From Planctomycetia bacterium (GTDB lineage: Bacteria; Planctomycetota; Phycisphaerae; Phycisphaerales; SM1A02), in assembly GCA_005798965.1 (NCBI GenBank), contig SYIB01000242.1:1-17931 (forward strand): 17,931 nt of DNA, given 5' to 3'. Of the stretch, positions 13,224-17,931 are shown piece after piece (the first letter of the stretch is position 1; the number at the start of each line of letters is the position of its first letter). The position numbers were made by a program, and so were the translations under genes. A model generated the notes under the pieces. It was not told the origin of the DNA, did no database searches, and saw nothing but the letters and a program-made list of their open reading frames with translations.

Positions 13224-14603
13224 TCAGCGGCCTTCGATGCGGTAGAAGCCGCGCGGGTTCACCATGAAGTAGCAGTCGTACGGGTCGAGCGGTGGCAGGC
13301 TCATGTAGGGCCGGCCCTGCTCGTCCTGCTTCATGCTGACGCCGAACATGCCCCACATTGGTGCGGGCGGCGCGTCGCCCGGCTTGCGGCGGATGCCTTC
13401 CTCGCGGATCTCGCTCACGATGTGGTCGACCCACTTGAGCTTGACCGCGGCGTCGGCGAACTCCTCCCAGTCACCGGTCTTGCGGGCCTTGTACATGCGT
13501 TCCTTGAACTCGGCCATCGAGATGCCCATCTTGCGGGCGATGGGCTCGGCGAGACGGCGCTCCCACTCCTGCGCCATCTTCACTTCCTGTTCGATGTCGG
13601 TCATGTTGCCCGAGATGCCGGTCGACATCTGGTGGTGGAGGATGATCGCGTTGGGATAGGCGTAACTGTGCGGAGCGAGCGTGGCGATCGTCGCGGCCAT
13701 GCTGGCCGCGAAGCTCTTCACGATCACGTGCACCGGGGCGTCGCTGGTCTCGATCGCCTTCACGATGCGGTAGCCCTGCATCACGCTGCCGCCCGGCGAG
13801 TTGTCGATCACGATGAAGATCGGCTTGGTGCGGTCCTGGTTGTTGAACCAGTCGATGCGGTCACAGACATAGTCGGCGGATCCGCTCACGATCGGGCCGT
13901 TGAGCGAGATGCGCCGGTCGCTGACGGTGATCACGCCGTCCTTGAAGGGCTGCTCGGGATAGGCCTGCAGCACGTCGACCGCCTCGCGCATCTTCTGCTC
14001 GGCGTCGCGCTGGGCCAGCCGTCCGGCCATCGTGCGCGACTCGATGTCGACGCGCATCTGCTCGTCGGCTAGGCGCGCCTGCTCGGCGCGACGCTTCTCG
14101 GCGGTGAGCGCGTTCGTGGCGGCGAGCGCTTCCTGCTCGCGGCGCATGCTGGCCAGCTGGACGCGGTGGCGCATGTCAAGCAAATCCTGCTCGGCCTTCA
14201 TGCGGACCATCTCGGCGTTGCCAGCGGCGAGCTCCGCGTCAAGCGTGGCTGCACGGAGCTGGGCGTCGCGCTGCATCGCAGCCAAGCGGGTCGCTTCGGG
14301 TTCGTTCGCCTTCGCCTGCTGCGAGGCATTGAGCGCCATCGCCGCATCAAGCCTGGCCTTCTCGGCACGAACGCGTGCGAGCTCGGCCGAGAGCTGCTCC
14401 TCACGGAGCTGGGCCTCGGTGCGCAGTTTCTTGATCTCGGCCTCGGATTCATCGGCCTTCGGCGTCTCAGCGGCCGCGGGGGCGGGCTGGGCAGCGGGCG
14501 CTTCGGCTGGCTTCGCATCGGCGGGTTGCTGGGGGCCCACGGCGGCACAGGCCACGACGGGCAGGGCAAGGACGACGGTCATCAATTGACGCAGTGGATC
14601 CAC
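13224..14603 (-). CDS. Exported, probably lipid-anchored, ClpP-fold serine peptidase with long coiled-coil region
   Basis: The 459-residue product begins with a hydrophobic segment ending VVAC (C19), which fits a lipoprotein signal. A Pro/Ala-rich linker (about 25-50) and a long Ala/Glu/Arg/Lys-rich coiled coil (about 52-210) follow. Residues 215-400 match the ClpP peptidase fold. FIVIDNSPGGSVMQG (263-277) is the oxyanion-type strand, KSFAASMAAT (296-305) carries the probable nucleophile S301, ILHHQM (321-326) the catalytic histidine H324, and WVDHIV (391-396) the aspartate D393. The triad is therefore complete. Cytosolic ClpP is about 200 residues, has no such extension and works with a Clp ATPase, which would be absent outside the membrane. 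NfeD- or SppA-like membrane proteases are the nearest functional analogy. The GTG start is chosen because AGGAG lies 6 bases upstream; an ATG at 14582 would still keep the signal. Confidence 0.88.
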   Translation of the reverse strand: MDPLRQLMTVVLALPVVACAAVGPQQPADAKPAEAPAAQPAPAAAETPKADESEAEIKKLRTEAQLREEQLSAELARVRAEKARLDAAMALNASQQAKANEPEATRLAAMQRDAQLRAATLDAELAAGNAEMVRMKAEQDLLDMRHRVQLASMRREQEALAATNALTAEKRRAEQARLADEQMRVDIESRTMAGRLAQRDAEQKMREAVDVLQAYPEQPFKDGVITVSDRRISLNGPIVSGSADYVCDRIDWFNNQDRTKPIFIVIDNSPGGSVMQGYRIVKAIETSDAPVHVIVKSFAASMAATIATLAPHSYAYPNAIILHHQMSTGISGNMTDIEQEVKMAQEWERRLAEPIARKMGISMAEFKERMYKARKTGDWEEFADAAVKLKWVDHIVSEIREEGIRRKPGDAPPAPMWGMFGVSMKQDEQGRPYMSLPPLDPYDCYFMVNPRGFYRIEGR

Positions 14604-14609
14604 GGTGTT

Positions 14610-14646
14610 CTCCTGGTTCTGTGTAATTCCGGGCAGCGGGACTGTA
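14610..14646 (-). promoter_or_regulatory. Shine-Dalgarno AGGAG and upstream TACAGT hexamer for the ClpP-like gene
   Basis: AGGAG (minus strand 14614-14610) is 6 bases before the GTG start at 14603. TACAGT (14646-14641) lies 37 bases before the start and could give a leader of about 30 bases containing the Shine-Dalgarno sequence. The rest of the 130-base gap (14604-14733) shows no gene. This conventional layout contrasts with the leaderless-looking starts elsewhere in the window. Confidence 0.5.
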
Positions 14647-14733
14647 CGCCCGCGCTTGGAGCAACGCGTGGCGACTTCGCCGAGTTCGGTCGAGGTCGGA
14701 CGGTTGCCGACTCCCGGCTGCGCCCGAACACGG

Positions 14734-15396
14734 TCACGCCGGCACGGTCACCAGCGCGCCCCCGGCGAGGACAGCGGCGACCAAGCAGGCCACGCCGATC
14801 AGTGCTTGGACGAGCGTCGGACCGAGGACCCCACTGAGTCCGGTCCGGCGCGCCGCTCGGGCCATGCGCCACGGCAGCCAGGCCACGCTCATCAGGCCGA
14901 CCCACACCAGTCCGGCGATCCGAGGTGCATCCATCGGAAGGATGGCGCCGGCCATGAACAGGCCAAGCAGGGGAAGGATCCACCATGCAAGCAAGCGCGG
15001 GGCTTCCCGCGCGGTGTGGGTTGCTGCGGCCTCGCTCGTGCATCCCACGAAGCGGACCAGCACGCCACGAAAGGCGAGCAGGCTCCCCAGCACGGCTGCC
15101 CCCAATGCGGCGGCGCGCAGTGCCGTCCATGTCGCCGCGGAGTAGGGGCCGATGCAGAGTGCACGATCAGGGAGGACCCAGACCGCGTGCGCGGCCTTCG
15201 TGCCGTGCGGCTTGAAGGTGGAGAGCGTGAGCGCCGGCGAGCCATCGAACGGCGGCGTGACGGCATCGTGCCAGTTGATGAATCCACCGAACCAGGAGAA
15301 GCCCATGATCAGCGCCGCCGATCCGATCGAGGCGAGGAGCCACGGCGACGATGGGCGGGGCTCGAGTTCGGATTCGGCGTGTGCTGGTTCCTTCAT
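14734..15396 (-). CDS. Multi-pass membrane protein of unknown function
   Basis: The 220-residue product has about five hydrophobic segments (19-40, 88-109, 134-153, 158-175, 194-215). A long polar loop (41-85) lies between the first two, containing WHDAVTPPFDG and PHGTKAAHAVWVLPDRALC. I recognise no family or catalytic motif. The reading frame stays open far upstream, antisense to the next gene, but those residues have no membrane-protein character, so I start at the ATG at 15396 just before the hydrophilic N-terminal tail. No Shine-Dalgarno sequence is seen. It lies 130 bases upstream of the ClpP-like gene on the same strand, so co-transcription is possible, and it is divergent from the 15433 gene. 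Confidence 0.72.
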   Translation of the reverse strand: MKEPAHAESELEPRPSSPWLLASIGSAALIMGFSWFGGFINWHDAVTPPFDGSPALTLSTFKPHGTKAAHAVWVLPDRALCIGPYSAATWTALRAAALGAAVLGSLLAFRGVLVRFVGCTSEAAATHTAREAPRLLAWWILPLLGLFMAGAILPMDAPRIAGLVWVGLMSVAWLPWRMARAARRTGLSGVLGPTLVQALIGVACLVAAVLAGGALVTVPA

Positions 15397-15420
15397 GGGT
15401 GGGTCGTGGTCGTGGCGGTG

Positions 15421-15427
15421 TACCGTA
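15421..15427. promoter_or_regulatory. Overlapping divergent -10-like hexamers in TACCGTA
   Basis: The seven bases TACCGTA contain TACCGT reading rightward (15421-15426) and TACGGT reading leftward (15427-15422). The rightward hexamer ends 6 bases before the ATG at 15433, placing a transcription start on the start codon itself. The leftward one would start an mRNA about 19 bases before the membrane-protein ATG at 15396. No clear -35 box is visible on either side. Confidence 0.45.
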
Positions 15428-15432
15428 GCACC

Positions 15433-16824
15433 ATGGACCACGAGCAGCCCGGTGACCACGCACCAGTTCCGTCGGGCTCCTGGCCTGAGCTCGAGCCGAC
15501 ACCGCTGCAGTTGGTGGCCTTCTGGCCGCATGCCGATCCACCGACAGCCGCCGAAATCCTCGCTGCGCTGACGGCGTGGATGGACGCATCGGAACCCGTC
15601 GGCTCCGAGATGGACCTCGGCGAGGGCGAGCTCACGTGGGCCCTCGAATGCGCGATCGATGGCGTGCAGAACCCCGTCGCGCTCTGGTGCGAGAAGGCAC
15701 TGGAGGTGGATGACTCGTGGCGTGCAATGCTGGGCGAGGCCGCGTCGTGCCCGTGGGTCATCCGGCTGCAGGTTCAGCTCGATGGCGACGAGGGCCCGAA
15801 TGAGTACTTCCAGCTCCTCAATCTCCTCGCGGGTTCGATTTCCGATGCCGCTGGCGTGCTCGACGTGACGACCGGCCAGTTCGTGCCACGCACCGAACTG
15901 GACCAGGAAGTCTTGGCCGCCGATGCAGTGCCCATCGATCGATTGATGTGGCGGATCGTGCGCCTGCCCGGGGTGAGTGACCAGGCCGATGTCCCATCCT
16001 CTCACGTCGCGATCTGCACGGTCGGTCTGGGACGGATCGGTCGACCCGAGCTCGAGCTCCTTGAGGTGCCGGTCGAGCATGCGCTGGCTGCCGAGATGGT
16101 GCTGGATACGCTCGTGCCGCTGCTGCTTGAAGATGACTTGCCGCTGCCGGGCCAACCCATCGAGATCGGCGACGGCATGGTGGTCGCGCTCGTACCGCTT
16201 GCCGAGGCAGATCGATTCATCGAGGCATCGCATGCGGGAAGCCGGGCGTGGCGGGATCGCATCGCCGCGATCGGCATCGATCATGTGAAGTCACCTCGTG
16301 TGGCCGTGTGTGCGGCCAGCGAGCGCGGGGCGTTCCGAAAGGCGTGGACTTGGCCGCAGGATGCGGTGCAGCGCATCGAGGAAGGCAACGCCGTGCTCTA
16401 CCTCGCGCAACGCGAGGTCGATGCGAATGCGCGGCAGGCCCAGCGGACGTTTCCGCTCTTCGCCACGGCGTTCGCTTCGCTGGCCCGCGCCGATGCGCCG
16501 GCATGGCGCGCGCTGGCACAGGAGCACTTCATGGTGCAGGCACCCGTCGGTGGCACCGACCATGATGATCGCATCGAGCAGACGTGGTACCGCGTCGATC
16601 ATCTCGACGGCGATGGTGTCGATGGTCTGCTCGTCGATCGCCCGCGCACGCGCCCCGAACTCGAACCGGGGTCGCACCATCGCATCGATCGCAAGGCGGT
16701 CAGCGGGTGGAGCGTCGATCTGCCGGGTGGATCGTTCCGTCCGAGTGATTGCCAGACGCTGTTGGAGGCGATCGATCATCTGCGCGACGAACTGCCCAAG
16801 ACCGCTCCGGAGCAGGGCACATGA
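15433..16824 (+). CDS. Cytoplasmic protein of unknown function with DUF2314-like C-terminal region
   Basis: The 463-residue product has no signal peptide or membrane segment and is rich in Asp, Glu, Val and Leu. I recognise no enzyme motif. The C-terminal part (about 326-430) contains ARQAQRTFPLF, then HFMVQAPV, IEQTWYRVDHLDGDGVDGLL, and PELEPGSHHRIDRKAVSGWSVD. This order resembles DUF2314, where a VKAP-like strand, an E..W.V strand and a final DW motif recur; DUF2314 is often joined to DUF4026-like N-terminal regions. The assignment is from memory of the pattern and is tentative. The frame is open as far back as 14605, but that part is antisense to the membrane-protein gene. I start at 15433 because of the protein's character and the -10-like hexamer 6 bases before it. 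It is linked to the DUF58 gene by a short bridging ORF. Confidence 0.82.
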   Translation: MDHEQPGDHAPVPSGSWPELEPTPLQLVAFWPHADPPTAAEILAALTAWMDASEPVGSEMDLGEGELTWALECAIDGVQNPVALWCEKALEVDDSWRAMLGEAASCPWVIRLQVQLDGDEGPNEYFQLLNLLAGSISDAAGVLDVTTGQFVPRTELDQEVLAADAVPIDRLMWRIVRLPGVSDQADVPSSHVAICTVGLGRIGRPELELLEVPVEHALAAEMVLDTLVPLLLEDDLPLPGQPIEIGDGMVVALVPLAEADRFIEASHAGSRAWRDRIAAIGIDHVKSPRVAVCAASERGAFRKAWTWPQDAVQRIEEGNAVLYLAQREVDANARQAQRTFPLFATAFASLARADAPAWRALAQEHFMVQAPVGGTDHDDRIEQTWYRVDHLDGDGVDGLLVDRPRTRPELEPGSHHRIDRKAVSGWSVDLPGGSFRPSDCQTLLEAIDHLRDELPKTAPEQGT

Positions 16825-16859
16825 CGCCTCCGGTCGCTGCGCCCGAACGCGTGTCATGA
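16821..16859 (+). CDS. Putative 12-residue bridging ORF between two genes
   Basis: ATG at 16821 overlaps the stop of the upstream gene as ATGA. It reads 12 codons (MTPPVAAPERVS) to a TGA at 16857-16859, which overlaps the ATG of the DUF58 gene, again as ATGA. The peptide itself shows no motif. The geometry would let terminating ribosomes restart twice and reach the DUF58 gene, which has no Shine-Dalgarno sequence or -10-like hexamer of its own. It may be chance. Confidence 0.35.
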   Translation: MTPPVAAPERVS

Positions 16860-17931
16860 GGCGGCGCCTGTCCTACCGGCCGGCGCTCGGTGGACTCATC
16901 TTCGTGATCGGGGTGCTGGTGCTCGTCATGGCGGTCGTCTGGCGGCCGTCCAACCTCCTGATCTGGGCGATCGGCACCGCGGTCGGCATGATCGTCGTCA
17001 GTGGGCTGGCCAGCGGTGCGATGATGATGGCGCTCCGGGTCCGTCGGCTCGTGCCGCGCGATGCGCGCGTAGGCAAGCCGCTGGTGCTGCAATACGAGGT
17101 GCGCAATGCGTCCTGGATCTGGCCGGCGTTCGCGGTCTCGATCCGGGAATCTGCGCTTGGGCCGTCGCAGGGCTGGCTTGTCTCGGTCGGGCCGGGCGAA
17201 CGAGCCATGGTGGAACTTGCATGGTGGCCCGAGCGGCGTGGTGAGGTGCAGCTCGTCGACCTGATTGCGCAGTCGTCGTTCCCGTTCGGGCTTGTTGGCA
17301 AGCGCGTGATGTGGCGCCAGCGTGCGACGATCACGGTGCTGCCTCGCGTCGTGCGCGTGCCCGCGCCGCGGCTTCGGGCGCTCCTGGACAGAGGACCCAC
17401 CGGTCAGCGTGCAGCATCCCGGCCCGGTCACGGCGAGGAGTTCTTCGGTGTGCGCGATGCACCCGAACTGACCAGCCTTCGTGATGTGGCGTGGCGGCGC
17501 TCGGCATCACGGGAGCACCTGGCGGTGATCGAGCGCGCCAGCCCGAGCTACCCGCGCCTGCGACTCGTGCTCAATCTGTCGGAACCCACGGCCTCGCTGG
17601 CGGGTCGTGTGGCGTCTGGCGTCGATGCACGGCAGCGGGAGGAGGAGGCGATCACGATGGCCGCGAGCCTCGCCTCGAGCGCGATCGTGCTCGGTCACGA
17701 GGTCAGCCTCCGTGTGCATGGACTGCCATGCGTGGCCATGGCGGCTGCAGGTGGCGTGCGCCATCTCGATCGTCTGTTGGTGCAGCTGGCGAAGCTCGAC
17801 TTGGATGCTCCACGGACCGCCGTCATGGTCTCGGGCCCCGGCGACGAGCGATCGGCCACGGTGGTGATCCACCCGGGGCGCATCGATCCTTCGATCGGAG
17901 GTGTTGCGGCCATTCATCAGTCGGCGGCGCA
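16856..17931 (+). CDS. DUF58 domain protein, N-terminal 358 residues; 3' end outside the window
   Basis: The frame is open from the ATG at 16856 to the window end. Two hydrophobic segments (about 11-29 and 33-58) anchor the N-terminus. A beta-rich region follows (RVRRLVPRDARVGKPLVLQY onward, with SFPFGLVGKR at 141-150). Then comes the DUF58 signature GEEFFGVRDAPELTSLRDVA followed by WRRSASREHLAVIE (193-226), matching the family pattern G.E....R.Y..GD..R.I.W..SAR...L.V.E; the acidic GD pair is replaced by ELTS. DUF58 proteins have a von Willebrand A-like fold and usually sit beside a MoxR-type AAA ATPase and a transglutaminase-like membrane protein. Neither is upstream here, so a partner may lie just beyond the right edge. 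The start lacks a Shine-Dalgarno sequence and is overlapped by the bridging ORF. The role is unknown. Confidence 0.88.
   Translation, partial: MRRRLSYRPALGGLIFVIGVLVLVMAVVWRPSNLLIWAIGTAVGMIVVSGLASGAMMMALRVRRLVPRDARVGKPLVLQYEVRNASWIWPAFAVSIRESALGPSQGWLVSVGPGERAMVELAWWPERRGEVQLVDLIAQSSFPFGLVGKRVMWRQRATITVLPRVVRVPAPRLRALLDRGPTGQRAASRPGHGEEFFGVRDAPELTSLRDVAWRRSASREHLAVIERASPSYPRLRLVLNLSEPTASLAGRVASGVDARQREEEAITMAASLASSAIVLGHEVSLRVHGLPCVAMAAAGGVRHLDRLLVQLAKLDLDAPRTAVMVSGPGDERSATVVIHPGRIDPSIGGVAAIHQSAA

Noticed and set aside
14604..14733. A possible small RNA or gene in the 130-base gap
   Set aside because: Beyond the AGGAG and a TACAGT hexamer I see no stable hairpin, tRNA shape or credible short frame.
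14605..15432. Extending the 15433 gene upstream to a 739-residue protein
   Set aside because: The extra part is antisense to a convincing membrane protein, is Arg/Gly/His-rich, and would bury the -10-like hexamer and divergent gap.
15397..16284. Extending the membrane-protein gene upstream to 516 residues
   Set aside because: The added residues are antisense to the 15433 gene and lack any hydrophobic pattern.

Overview
The window looks like a chromosomal segment of a GC-rich bacterium, most likely a planctomycete of the Phycisphaerae type. This is an inference from three things: a type II pseudopilin-like protein beginning MRRAFTLIEVLVVIGIIVIL, an alanine/lysine/proline-rich (histone H1-like) extension on a housekeeping enzyme, and lineage-typical proteins of unknown function. 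Almost all genes are ordinary core genes. I see no insertion sequence, prophage, CRISPR array, tRNA or rRNA. Coding density is very high and no stretch longer than about 300 bases lacks a gene; the longest gap is 130 bases (14604-14733).

Layout. At the left edge the minus strand carries a secreted protein running off the window (1-827) and, upstream of it, a UbiA-type membrane prenyltransferase (842-1792). Divergent from these is a tightly overlapped plus-strand operon ribH-nusB-ftsY (1819-3625): riboflavin synthesis, antitermination and membrane protein targeting. A second plus-strand unit follows: pseudopilin-like protein, single-pass membrane protein, and HrpB helicase (3688-7565). HrpB converges on a LOG-family gene (7569-8363, minus), which is divergent from folC (8477-10240), followed by leuS (10341-13154). 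A bidirectional hairpin terminator separates leuS from a convergent minus-strand pair: a ClpP-fold protein with a lipoprotein signal (13224-14603) and a multi-pass membrane protein (14734-15396). Divergent from the latter is a two-gene plus-strand unit: a cytoplasmic protein of unknown function with a DUF2314-like C-terminal part (15433-16824) and a DUF58 protein running off the right edge (16856-17931).

The most interesting signal is regulatory. Eight transcription-unit starts carry a TA(C/G)NNT hexamer, like a bacterial -10 box, only 6-10 bases before the start codon and have no Shine-Dalgarno sequence. Genes inside operons, or with a distant promoter-like hexamer, instead often have clear Shine-Dalgarno sequences (nusB, the 4345 gene, the ClpP-like gene). 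This suggests frequent leaderless mRNAs alongside classical translation initiation. In two divergent gene pairs the opposing -10-like hexamers overlap on the same bases. Other points worth a second look are a 12-codon ORF bridging two genes with ATGA overlaps at both ends, a ClpP-fold protein that appears to be exported, and the 140-residue H1-like extension on FolC. I found no clearly new multi-gene system such as a defence island.
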